Made by a program: the position numbers and the translations under genes
Shown: one piece after another, positions 16,350-23,626 of the stretch
Numbering within the stretch: position 1 is the stretch's first letter
Layout: each line of letters begins with the position of its first letter
Notes under the pieces: generated by a model
The model's database searches: none
The model's input: the letters and a program-made list of their open reading frames with translations, nothing else
Told to the model about the DNA's origin: nothing
Source: Oscillospiraceae bacterium
Lineage (GTDB): Bacteria; Bacillota; Clostridia; Oscillospirales; CAG-272
Length of the DNA: 47,959 nt
Direction of reading: 5' to 3'
Assembly: GCA_015064255.1 (NCBI GenBank)
Contig: SVSP01000018.1
Coordinates: 1-47,959 of the forward strand

Positions 16350-17234
16350 ATGTTCGGATACGTAAAAGCGCTTACGCCAGAGCTCAGAGTAAAAGAGTTC
16401 GAGCTGTACAGAAGCGTTTACTGCGGACTCTGCCATCACATAAAAAAGCGAAGCACTTTTATGACGTTCTCGCTCAGCTACGATTTCGTTTTGCCCGCGC
16501 TTTTTGCCCTTGCATTTACCGACATCGGAGATATATCCTTTAAAAAGAAGCGCTGTCTTGTTCATCCGATGAGAAAACGAAAGGTCATCGACGGCGGTGA
16601 AAATATGCAGGCTGTCGCTGATGCCGCTATTTTGCTCGTCTATTACAAGCTTCTCGACGACAAGACCGACAAAGACGAAAAATTCTTCAAAAGAGCAGCT
16701 TCCTCGTACGCCCTGCCCTTCGCCGCACGGGCACGGAAAAAGGTAATGAATATCGGATATACCCATATAGACAACGTAATAAAAGAAAAGATCGCTTCGC
16801 TTTCTCTCTGTGAAAAAGAAAAAAACGAAAGCGTTTACGAATGTGCAAGTATTTTCGGAGAGCTTCTCGCAGAGGTCTTCTCAGCGTCCGTAAAAAGAGA
16901 TTCCGACCGCCGTTGTATGTATCAAATAGGCTACCGCGTCGGACGTTGGATATATATTGCCGATGCACTTGACGACATCGAAAAGGACAGAAAAAACGGA
17001 AGCTACAACCCGTTCATTCTTTCCGGAGAAGATACCTCGTCCGAGTCTTTTAAGGAAAACATTGAAATGGCGCTCCGCCTTGAGCTTTCGGAAAGCGAAA
17101 AAGCTCTCGATCTGCTCGAAATCAGCGATCCCGGGATATATAATATAATACAAAACATATTATATATCGGTATGCCCGAGGTCATACACAATATTTTATA
17201 CAAAAAAGACTGCAAAGACTGCGCGAAAGCGTAA
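16350..17234 (+). CDS. DUF5685 family protein
   Basis: A 294-residue protein whose N-terminus MFGYVKALTPELRVKEFE and the following CGLCHH motif (Cys25, Cys28) match the DUF5685 family of Clostridia, which has no established function. The body is alpha-helical and contains DALDDIEKDRKNGSYNPF near 208. An Asp-rich helix of this sort recalls metal-binding helices of terpenoid-synthase-like folds, but I cannot claim activity. The C-terminus has a second Cys pair (CKDC). The ATG at 16350 is chosen because GGGAGG sits 9 bases upstream. The in-frame ATG at 16341 would abut that site. It is followed by dnaJ-like and membrane genes in one unit. Confidence 0.8.
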   Translation: MFGYVKALTPELRVKEFELYRSVYCGLCHHIKKRSTFMTFSLSYDFVLPALFALAFTDIGDISFKKKRCLVHPMRKRKVIDGGENMQAVADAAILLVYYKLLDDKTDKDEKFFKRAASSYALPFAARARKKVMNIGYTHIDNVIKEKIASLSLCEKEKNESVYECASIFGELLAEVFSASVKRDSDRRCMYQIGYRVGRWIYIADALDDIEKDRKNGSYNPFILSGEDTSSESFKENIEMALRLELSESEKALDLLEISDPGIYNIIQNILYIGMPEVIHNILYKKDCKDCAKA

Positions 17235-17273
17235 TTTATCCATATAACTCAAATCAGAAAGGTTATTTCCAAA

Positions 17274-17903
17274 ATGAACGATCCCTACAAGGTTCTCGGT
17301 GTGTCGCGAGATGCAAGCGATGAAGAGATCAAAAAAGCATACCGCGAGCTTGCGCGAAAATATCACCCTGACAACTACGTAAACAATCCTCTCGCCGATC
17401 TTGTGGAAGAGAAAATGAAAGAAATAAACGAAGCATACGAGGAAATAAGACGCTCGCGCTCAAACTCCCACGCTTCCGGTTCTTCTTCAAGTTATTCAAG
17501 CGGTGCAGATTATTCCGATGCTTCATACGATTCCGCGCTCAAGGACATAAGAATACTTATAAATTCGGGGCAATACAACGAGGCAAATATAAAGCTCGAT
17601 GCACTTCCGAAAGCGGCGCGAAATGCGGAATGGCACTTTTTAAAGGGCTGTCTTCTTATGCAGAGAGGATATTTTTACGATGCCACCCGTCTTTTTGAAA
17701 CGGCTTGCTATCTTGACCCGAACAACGAGGAATACAGAAACGCGCTCAACGAGCTGAAAAGCAGAAGCACCGCTTACGGACAGCAGTACCGCAGAGCAAA
17801 CACAACGTCGTCCGACGATGCGCTCTGCAATATGTGCACAGGTCTTATCTGTGCCGACTGTATGTGCGAAATGTGCGGCGGCGACCTCATCGGCTGTCTG
17901 TAA
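17274..17903 (+). CDS. DnaJ-domain protein with TPR-like repeats and Cys-rich tail
   Basis: A 209-residue J-domain protein. The J domain fills residues 1-63, with the Hsp70-stimulating HPD at 31-33. A Ser-rich linker (64-88) follows, then a TPR-like helical segment (about 90-160; the [13 protein letters not shown] helix is typical). The C-terminal 25 residues hold repeated Cys pairs (CNMC, CADC, CEMC), which could bind metal. It is not canonical DnaJ, as it has no G/F region or central zinc domain. It probably recruits DnaK to a specific client. Position 39 bases after the DUF5685 gene suggests that protein as partner (inference). Confidence 0.88.
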   Translation: MNDPYKVLGVSRDASDEEIKKAYRELARKYHPDNYVNNPLADLVEEKMKEINEAYEEIRRSRSNSHASGSSSSYSSGADYSDASYDSALKDIRILINSGQYNEANIKLDALPKAARNAEWHFLKGCLLMQRGYFYDATRLFETACYLDPNNEEYRNALNELKSRSTAYGQQYRRANTTSSDDALCNMCTGLICADCMCEMCGGDLIGCL

Positions 17904-17955
17904 TCATCGGCGTAATTTTCTAAAACAATAACAGAACAATAACAGGAAGGTTTTT

Positions 17956-18486
17956 ATGAAAAAAACGAAAGTTATCGTACTTAACGCGCTCCTTTCGGCT
18001 ATGGGAAGCGCACTGCTCTGCCTCGGATCTGTTCTCGGCGACCTCGACCTCACGTTTGCCGCGGCGGCATCCATAACAGTATTTTGGGCGGCTCTCGAGC
18101 TCGGTCTTAAATCGGCAAGTGCCGTCTGGCTCGTGACCTCGCTTCTTTCCATGATGATCGCTCCCGCGAAATTCGCGCCCGCCATATTTATGGTCTTTGT
18201 GGGAATCTATCCGATAATCAAGCTCGTTTCCGAACGGTTCCGTCCTCTTATTTCGTGGACGATAAAGATAGCTGCGACAAATGTTGCCGTGGTTATCCTC
18301 ACGCTTGTCTGGAAATTTATACTTTTTCCTTCTCTTGATCCCGCGTGGTGGATATACGTAGCGGTGCTTGTCCTTTCAAACGTCACGATCATCATTTTCG
18401 ACTATCTTCTCGGTATGCTTGCCGTGCTCTATTTCTCAAAGCTCAAAAGGAAATTCAAAATATTCAATGTAAGCGGTAAAAAATAA
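17956..18486 (+). CDS. Small integral membrane protein, function unknown
   Basis: A 176-residue, very hydrophobic protein with about five predicted membrane segments and a basic C-terminal tail (KLKRKFKIFNVSGKK). The pattern of helices resembles substrate-binding (S) components of ECF-type transporters, but no diagnostic motif is present and no ECF ATPase gene is nearby, so this is only a possibility. AGGAAGG lies ahead of the ATG. It follows the DnaJ/TPR gene by 52 bases and probably belongs to the same transcript. Confidence 0.75.
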   Translation: MKKTKVIVLNALLSAMGSALLCLGSVLGDLDLTFAAAASITVFWAALELGLKSASAVWLVTSLLSMMIAPAKFAPAIFMVFVGIYPIIKLVSERFRPLISWTIKIAATNVAVVILTLVWKFILFPSLDPAWWIYVAVLVLSNVTIIIFDYLLGMLAVLYFSKLKRKFKIFNVSGKK

Positions 18487-18548
18487 AAATTCTCACCTCG
18501 CGGATAATTTGCAAATTTTGGTGCAATACTATTCCCGAGGTGATTTTT

Positions 18549-19004
18549 ATGCAACTTACGCAAAAAGAAAAAGATTTACTGAAGGATATGAAGGACGAGG
18601 AGCAGCTTTGTATTGACAAATACACGCGTCATTCCGAAACAGCTCACGATGCACAGCTTAAAAATCTTTTCTCCTGTATCGCACAGGTGGAAAGAGAGCA
18701 TCTCAACACTCTGAATTCTATCGAATCGGGCAGCAGCTCACAGAGCTCGGGCGGAGGAACAAGCTGTCCGACAACGTTCACGGCAACCTACAACACTACC
18801 GAAACACCCGAAAAGAAGGACGACTGCTTCCTTTGCAGCGACCTTCTCGCCGGAGAAAAGCACGCTTCTCATCTCTATGATACCTGCGTCTTTGAATTTG
18901 GCGACAAAAACGTGAGAGATACCATCAATCACATTCAGAAGGAAGAACAAAATCACGGAAAAATGATCTACGACTATATGAAGACAAATTCAATGTATTC
19001 GTAA
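18549..19004 (+). CDS. CotF-like spore coat protein
   Basis: A 151-residue protein of the Coat F / ferritin-like spore coat group. It has two helical halves (DEEQLCIDKYTRHSETAHD near the N-terminus and GEKHASHLYDTCVFEF in the second half) around a Ser/Gly/Thr-rich linker, and ends QNHGKMIYDYMKTNSMY. It would be made in sporulation and deposited in the coat. The ATG at 18549 is preferred over the in-frame GTG at 18540 because GAGGTG precedes it at the right distance. A GGATA-N18-AATACTA pair at 18501-18531 faintly resembles a forespore sigma-G promoter, but its transcript would begin at the ribosome site. Confidence 0.82.
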   Translation: MQLTQKEKDLLKDMKDEEQLCIDKYTRHSETAHDAQLKNLFSCIAQVEREHLNTLNSIESGSSSQSSGGGTSCPTTFTATYNTTETPEKKDDCFLCSDLLAGEKHASHLYDTCVFEFGDKNVRDTINHIQKEEQNHGKMIYDYMKTNSMYS

Positions 19005-19006
19005 GA

Positions 19007-19043
19007 AAAAATCGGCAGAGGAGCATTTCTTCTGCCGATTTTT
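19007..19043 (+). terminator. Intrinsic terminator of the CotF-like gene
   Basis: Perfect 13-bp stem AAAAATCGGCAGA / TCTGCCGATTTTT with an 11-base loop, beginning 3 bases after the stop codon and ending in a T run. Confidence 0.9.
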
Positions 19044-19108
19044 GCTGTAGGGACAGGCGTCCTCGACTGTCCGCCTTTGCACGAACAACTTTGTATAAAC
19101 AGGAGGAG

Positions 19109-19127
19109 CAAGCCCCTCCCCTACCAA
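19109..19127 (+). repeat. Short dispersed repeat (copy 1)
   Basis: CAAGCCCCTCCCCTACCAA matches 19500-19518 with a single difference. Each copy follows a G-rich arm (GGAGGAGC or GGGAGAATC) that can pair with the CCCTCC core to form a small hairpin. Confidence 0.7.
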
Positions 19128-19219
19128 ATGTACGAAGACAAATTCAATGTATTCGTAAGAAAAACACATTTTTCAAAAAGAAATCTGTCCAAAGCAAAGG
19201 TAAAATCCTTTTAAAATCG

Positions 19220-19266
19220 GAGAAAGGGGAAAACCATCTCAAATGCCGAAGTTTTTCCCCTTTCTC
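19220..19266. repeat. Hairpin repeat module with conserved loop (copy 2)
   Basis: Reverse-complement homologue of the module at 1-52. The arms GAGAAAGGGGAAAAC and GTTTTTCCCCTTTCTC close a loop reading about ATCTCAAATGCCGAA. It overlaps the last 10 codons and stop of the small gene on the minus strand. Confidence 0.7.
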
Positions 19267-19352
19267 GTAAGCTCTCTTTCTTCGTGCGTATCCATTTCGG
19301 CACATTCGGCTGATAAATATTCGTCCCATAACTTTTCAAGTGTTTGTTTCAT
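19239..19352 (-). pseudogene. Small 37-codon gene, probably a C-terminally truncated DUF6809-like protein
   Basis: Encodes a 37-residue peptide beginning MKQTLEKLWDEYLSAECAEM and ending RKGKNFGI. The start follows AAGAAAGG at 8 bases spacing, so it was or is translated. The LEKLWDEYLSAECA and DTHEERELTRK segments resemble, from memory, the N-terminus of small Clostridial proteins (DUF6809-like) that run on for another 40 or so residues. Here the frame stops inside the hairpin repeat at 19220-19266. The likely reading is truncation by the repeat. A genuine mini-protein is the alternative. Confidence 0.55.
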
Positions 19353-19440
19353 TTTTTGCGCCTTTCTTTGTAGTTTTAGAGTGAACTTTAATATACATTC
19401 GTTTTTCACGAAAATTATAACAGAAACTAACTAAAAAGTG

Positions 19441-19469
19441 TTGAAATTAGTTCGCATTCGGACTATAAT
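19441..19469 (+). promoter_or_regulatory. Promoter of the beta-helix gene
   Basis: TTGAAA (19441-19446), 17 bases, TATAAT (19464-19469). An AACTAA/TTAGTT inverted repeat overlaps the -35 (19425-19452) and could be an operator. The leader of about 107 bases contains the second short dispersed repeat. Confidence 0.7.
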
Positions 19470-19499
19470 ATCAACAGTTGAACATACAAGCGGGAGAAT

Positions 19500-19518
19500 C
19501 AAGCCCCTCCCCTGCCAA
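19500..19518 (+). repeat. Short dispersed repeat (copy 2)
   Basis: CAAGCCCCTCCCCTGCCAA, one base different from the copy at 19109-19127. It lies within the inferred 5' leader of the beta-helix gene. Confidence 0.7.
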
Positions 19519-19582
19519 TTCATTGGTGCACGAAAAACAGAAATAAGACGTATTACAAGTCACAATTTGAAAGGTTTTTATT

Positions 19583-21097
19583 ATGTTTGCCTATAACGAA
19601 GAAATATCGACCAAAATCGAAAAGCTTTGCCAAAAGCGCAAGCAGGAAATACTCTGCAGCGAAACAAATATTGAAATAAAAGGAAACGCTTACTACGTCA
19701 GCAGCGCTGGAAATGACGAAAACGACGGTCTTTCTCCGCAGACTGCGTGGAAAACTCTGTCAAAGGTATCGTCTGCCGATCTTAAGGACGGAGATGCCGT
19801 ACTTTTTAAAAGAGGCGATCTTTTCCGCGGAAAGGTTTCCGCACGACAAGGAGTGACGTACAGCGCATACGGAATTGGCGACAAGCCGAAATTCTACGGT
19901 TGGGACAGATCTCTTGCCGATCCTTCGCTTTGGACAGAGTACGACAAAGTGCATCACATCTGGAAGCTGAGCGAAAAAATACTCGATCCGGGCACTCTCG
20001 TTTTCAACGGCGGTGAAAAGCACTCGATAAAACTTATTCCATCGTACATAAGAGGAAAATTCGTTTGCAGAAACGATGAAGCAAAGCTCTTCGATATGAG
20101 AAACGAGATGATCCGCGACCTCGATATCTATTGGCATTTTGAGGACATTATGACAGAAGAGCCGTCAAAGGGAGAAAATTTTCCCGTACCGAAAATGTGC
20201 GACAGCAGTCTCGGCGACCTCTATTTAAGGTGCGACAAGGGCAATCCGGGCGAAATATTCAACTCTATCGAAGCACTCGTGCGCCGAATAATGTTCTTCG
20301 TCGGATCAAATGAAAACGTGCACATCGACAATCTTTGCCTTAAATACATCGGATTTCACGCTATCGCGTCGGGTGGAAGGGTCACAAGGGGTCTTAAGGT
20401 CACAAACTGCGAGATCGGTTGGATAGGCGGAACCATTCAGCATTATCTCGGTACCGACCCCAACTATCCTCAGGGCGGCAGAGGCACGGTCACACGTTTC
20501 GGAAACGGTGTGGAGATATACGGAAGCTGTGAAAACTACACGGTAGAAAACTGCTACATCTATCAGTGTTACGATGCGGCTATGACTCACCAAGTGACAA
20601 CATTCGGCAAAAAACACACTATGAAAAACGTGCTTTACAAGGACAATCTCGTTGAAAACTGCGTTTATTCTATCGAATATTTCCTTGAAATGAACAACGG
20701 CGACAGCGAAAGCTATATGGAGAACATCGTAATGTGCGGAAACTTTTTGCGCCTTTCCGGTTACGGTTGGGGACAGCAGCGACACAACGTCGATACACCC
20801 GCGCACATCAAGGGCTGGAGCTATACGAACAAGGCAAGCGCTTTCAGAATCCATCACAATATTTTTGACCGTTCTGCATACAGAATGCTCCACCTTGTTG
20901 CCGAAAAGCCCGAAAGCTGCCCCGAAATGTTTAAAAACACCTATATTCAGCACTTCGGCGGTATGATAGGTCAATACGGAGCAAACGAGGAAAAGGAACC
21001 CGATGTTCTCATTTTCGATGAAAACGCTGAGGAAAAGATAAACAATATTCTCGGCGATAAAACAGCAGAAGTGTATGTTCATAAGGAAAACTTTTAA
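19583..21097 (+). CDS. Right-handed parallel beta-helix protein (pectate-lyase-like)
   Basis: A 504-residue protein. The segment YYVSSAGNDENDGLSPQTAWKTL near residue 37 is the usual N-terminal cap of pectate-lyase-like beta-helix proteins (DUF1565 type). The following 350 residues show repeated helix rungs (KVTNCEIGW, YTVENCYIYQC, VLYKDNLVENC, FRIHHNIFDRS). No signal peptide or anchor is visible, so it is predicted to be cytoplasmic or exported by an unknown route, which is unusual for a polysaccharide lyase. GAAAGG precedes the ATG. A role in modifying an imported oligosaccharide is possible but unproven. Confidence 0.82.
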   Translation: MFAYNEEISTKIEKLCQKRKQEILCSETNIEIKGNAYYVSSAGNDENDGLSPQTAWKTLSKVSSADLKDGDAVLFKRGDLFRGKVSARQGVTYSAYGIGDKPKFYGWDRSLADPSLWTEYDKVHHIWKLSEKILDPGTLVFNGGEKHSIKLIPSYIRGKFVCRNDEAKLFDMRNEMIRDLDIYWHFEDIMTEEPSKGENFPVPKMCDSSLGDLYLRCDKGNPGEIFNSIEALVRRIMFFVGSNENVHIDNLCLKYIGFHAIASGGRVTRGLKVTNCEIGWIGGTIQHYLGTDPNYPQGGRGTVTRFGNGVEIYGSCENYTVENCYIYQCYDAAMTHQVTTFGKKHTMKNVLYKDNLVENCVYSIEYFLEMNNGDSESYMENIVMCGNFLRLSGYGWGQQRHNVDTPAHIKGWSYTNKASAFRIHHNIFDRSAYRMLHLVAEKPESCPEMFKNTYIQHFGGMIGQYGANEEKEPDVLIFDENAEEKINNILGDKTAEVYVHKENF

Positions 21098-21127
21098 ATG
21101 TAATTCAAACTTATTATCGTATTTATC

Positions 21128-21156
21128 TTGACAACAGACTTTTTTTGTGATACATT
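21128..21156 (+). promoter_or_regulatory. Promoter of the MscS gene
   Basis: TTGACA (21128-21133), 17 bases, TACATT (21151-21156). Immediately downstream is the palindrome TTGTATAGCATACAA (21159-21173), which overlaps the expected transcription start and could bind a repressor. Confidence 0.6.
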
Positions 21157-21210
21157 ACTTGTATAGCATACAAACTATGTTAAATTTCTAATATGAAAGA
21201 AGGATTTTTT

Positions 21211-22026
21211 ATGGATTGGGACAATTTTTTTCCATCACTTCTCAATTGGTTGACTACAGAAGGACTTAAAATTCTTTTCGCTCTTATCGTTATTTTTGTA
21301 GGATTCTGTATCATCTCCAAACTCAGCAAAAAGCTTAAGGTCTCTCTTGAAAAGAAGAACACCGACAAGATAATCGCAAAAATACTTGTTTCCGTCTTCA
21401 ACTATGGTCTTAAAGCACTTGTAGTTATCTGTATGCTCGGATATCTCGGTATCGAGACCTCCGGAATTGCTGCTGTTATCTCTTCTATCGGTATAGCTAT
21501 CGGTCTTGCAGTTCAGGGCGCACTCTCCAACTTTGCCGGCGGTATTCTCATTATCATCACTCGCCCCTTTAAAGTTGATGATTTTATCGAAACGCAGGGA
21601 ATACTCGGTACTGTTGAGGATATAAGCATCATTCACACTACCATAAGAACAGGCGACAATAAAACCGCTATACTCCCCAACGGTGCTCTTGCAAATTCTA
21701 ATATTATCAATTACAGCAGAAAAGACATTCGCCGTGTAGATTTTACATTTTCTATTGGTTATACCGCAGACTTCGCACTTGCGCAGAAGATAATTCTCAG
21801 TATATTTGCAAAACACGAAAAGGTTCTTGATAATCCCGAATCAATGGTTCGTATGACCGCCCATGGCGCAAGTTCTATTGACATTGTTTCGCGTTGTTGG
21901 GTAAATTCAGCAGATTATTGGGACGTATATTTCGACGTAATGGAAACTGTTAAGTCTGAGTTTGACAGATACGGAATCGAAATTCCTTTCAATCAGCTCG
22001 ATGTTCATGTCGACAACAAAAAGTAA
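21211..22026 (+). CDS. mscS: MscS-family small-conductance mechanosensitive channel
   Basis: A 271-residue channel that releases solutes on hypo-osmotic shock. Three N-terminal membrane helices (about 14-36, 57-78, 82-105) are followed by the cytoplasmic beta/vestibule domains. The pore-lining TM3 has the family pattern of Gly/Ala (IGIAIGLAVQGALSNFAGG), then ITRPFKVDDFIE. The ATG at 21211 is chosen because AGAAGGA precedes it by 6 bases. The in-frame ATG at 21193 has no ribosome site. It is convergent with the Trk operon across a strong terminator. MscS and Trk together form a local osmotic-balance group. Confidence 0.93.
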   Translation: MDWDNFFPSLLNWLTTEGLKILFALIVIFVGFCIISKLSKKLKVSLEKKNTDKIIAKILVSVFNYGLKALVVICMLGYLGIETSGIAAVISSIGIAIGLAVQGALSNFAGGILIIITRPFKVDDFIETQGILGTVEDISIIHTTIRTGDNKTAILPNGALANSNIINYSRKDIRRVDFTFSIGYTADFALAQKIILSIFAKHEKVLDNPESMVRMTAHGASSIDIVSRCWVNSADYWDVYFDVMETVKSEFDRYGIEIPFNQLDVHVDNKK

Positions 22027-22051
22027 TATCAAAAAACAACAAATCAATTAA

Positions 22052-22085
22052 AATAACCCTGACAGATTTCTCTGTCAGGGTTATT
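22052..22085. terminator. Bidirectional terminator between mscS and trkH
   Basis: A perfect 15-bp stem, AATAACCCTGACAGA with TCTGTCAGGGTTATT, around the 4-base loop TTTC. It serves the two convergent genes. Confidence 0.9.
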
Positions 22086-22130
22086 CTCTATTTAAAAGCT
22101 CCGAAAATCAAGTTGTCGACTATAAAAAGG

Positions 22131-23576
22131 TCATCTGACATTCTTTTTCCACGAACTGGGAGAGAAGAAGACTATTATCGGGAATATCTCAAGACGGCCG
22201 AGAAGCATATTGAATGAAAGCACCATTTTGGAAAGAGGCGAATACGCCGAGAAATTGCCCATAGGTCCGACCATTCCAAGCCCGGGTCCGACATTATTGA
22301 AGCAAGTTATTTCCGCCGTCAGATTCGTCGTAAAATCAAATCCGTCAATCGATATTATCACCGTCGATACGATCATAATAAAAACATACATAACGAAATA
22401 GACAAGTGTACTGCGCACGATCGTGTTTTCGACAGGCGCGCCCTCAAGTCTTACCGTAGTTACCGCACGCGGATGAAGAAGATGCTTCATTTCCTGCGCG
22501 AACGTCTTGAAAAGAAGCATAACTCGACTGAGCTTCAATCCGCCCGCAGTTGAACCCGCACAGCCTCCCGTTATTGTAATCAAAACTATAAGTATCTGCG
22601 CAAAAGACGGCCACAGCAGTGCGTAATCTACCGTTCCGTATCCTGTCGTCGTAATTATCGCCGCCGTATGGAAAAATGCGTGGCGGAGCGATTCGGAGAC
22701 GCTTCCGTAAATACTGTAAATATTTCCTGCAATAAGCAAAGTGACCGTCACAACAAGCACAAGGTAAACTTTAAGCTCTTCGCTTTTGAAAAACTCCTTG
22801 AATCTCTTTATTAAAATGAGATAGAAAAGGTTGAAATTGATACCGAAAAGTATCATAAATACGGCAAGCACCATTTCTATGTACGCGCTGTTATAATAAG
22901 CTATTCCTTCGGTACGTACCGAAAATCCGCCCGTACCCGCCGTTCCGAACGCACTGCAAACAGCATCGAAAACAGGCATTCCGCCGCACAGAAGAAAAAT
23001 CGCAAGAATTGCCGTCATTACGGCATAAAGCGCATAGAGAATTATTGCTGTCTGACGCATTTTCGGCACAAGCTTACCTACTACCGGACCGGGTACTTCC
23101 GCACGCATTATATGCAGAGAGTCTGACATCGGCATTATCGCGAGAACGAAAACAAGCACTCCCATTCCGCCTACCCAATGCGAAAAGCTTCTCCAAAAGA
23201 GAATACATTTCGGCAATGCTCCGGGGTCGCCCAGCACGGTTGCTCCCGTTGTGGTAAATCCCGATACCATCTCGAAAATACAGTCCCATACCGACTCAAA
23301 ATGTCCGCAGAGATAAAACGGTATAGCCCCCGCAAGCGCCATAAAAATCCATGCAGCCGCAACGATAAAAAATCCGTCGCGAACGTATATAACCGTATTT
23401 TGAGGCTTTTTCATACCGAATATCAGTCCCGCGACAACAAGTATCGCCATCGGAAGTGCAAAAGACAGCGCCTCGCTTTCTTTATACACAAGACCGACTA
23501 TCACAGCGGGTATCATCAGGAAAAATTCAGCAAGAAAAACGCGTCCCAAAATATACGCTATCATCTTTCTGTTCAT
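22131..23576 (-). CDS. trkH: Potassium uptake membrane subunit, TrkH/KtrB family
   Basis: A 481-residue transporter subunit with about 10 membrane helices and the four pore-loop repeats of the Trk/Ktr/HKT family. The selectivity-filter segments FTTTGATVLGD, FGTAGTGGFS, ITTTGYGT and FNNVGPGLG each carry the conserved glycine. Loops such as GGCAGSTAGGLKLSR between repeats are typical. It starts 50 bases after trkA, with AAGAAGAGATG as a weak ribosome site, so it is co-transcribed and forms the K+ (or Na+) uptake system with the TrkA protein. c-di-AMP control is likely in Firmicutes (family knowledge), and cdaA lies 8 kb away. Confidence 0.95.
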   Translation of the reverse strand: MNRKMIAYILGRVFLAEFFLMIPAVIVGLVYKESEALSFALPMAILVVAGLIFGMKKPQNTVIYVRDGFFIVAAAWIFMALAGAIPFYLCGHFESVWDCIFEMVSGFTTTGATVLGDPGALPKCILFWRSFSHWVGGMGVLVFVLAIMPMSDSLHIMRAEVPGPVVGKLVPKMRQTAIILYALYAVMTAILAIFLLCGGMPVFDAVCSAFGTAGTGGFSVRTEGIAYYNSAYIEMVLAVFMILFGINFNLFYLILIKRFKEFFKSEELKVYLVLVVTVTLLIAGNIYSIYGSVSESLRHAFFHTAAIITTTGYGTVDYALLWPSFAQILIVLITITGGCAGSTAGGLKLSRVMLLFKTFAQEMKHLLHPRAVTTVRLEGAPVENTIVRSTLVYFVMYVFIMIVSTVIISIDGFDFTTNLTAEITCFNNVGPGLGMVGPMGNFSAYSPLSKMVLSFNMLLGRLEIFPIIVFFSPSSWKKNVR

Positions 23577-23626
23577 ATTACATCTCTTCTTTTTGAAAAA
23601 TATTTATTGTTCGAAAATCGCGGAAT

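Larger units (their letters stand above)
18980..19164 (+). repeat. 31-bp direct duplication of the cotF 3' end
   Basis: Bases 18980-19010 (last codons and stop of the CotF-like gene) are repeated exactly at 19134-19164. The 123 bases between hold the terminator and a GTAGGGACAGGCG-type palindromic repeat. The second copy has no open gene around it, so it is a scar of duplication or insertion. Confidence 0.9.
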
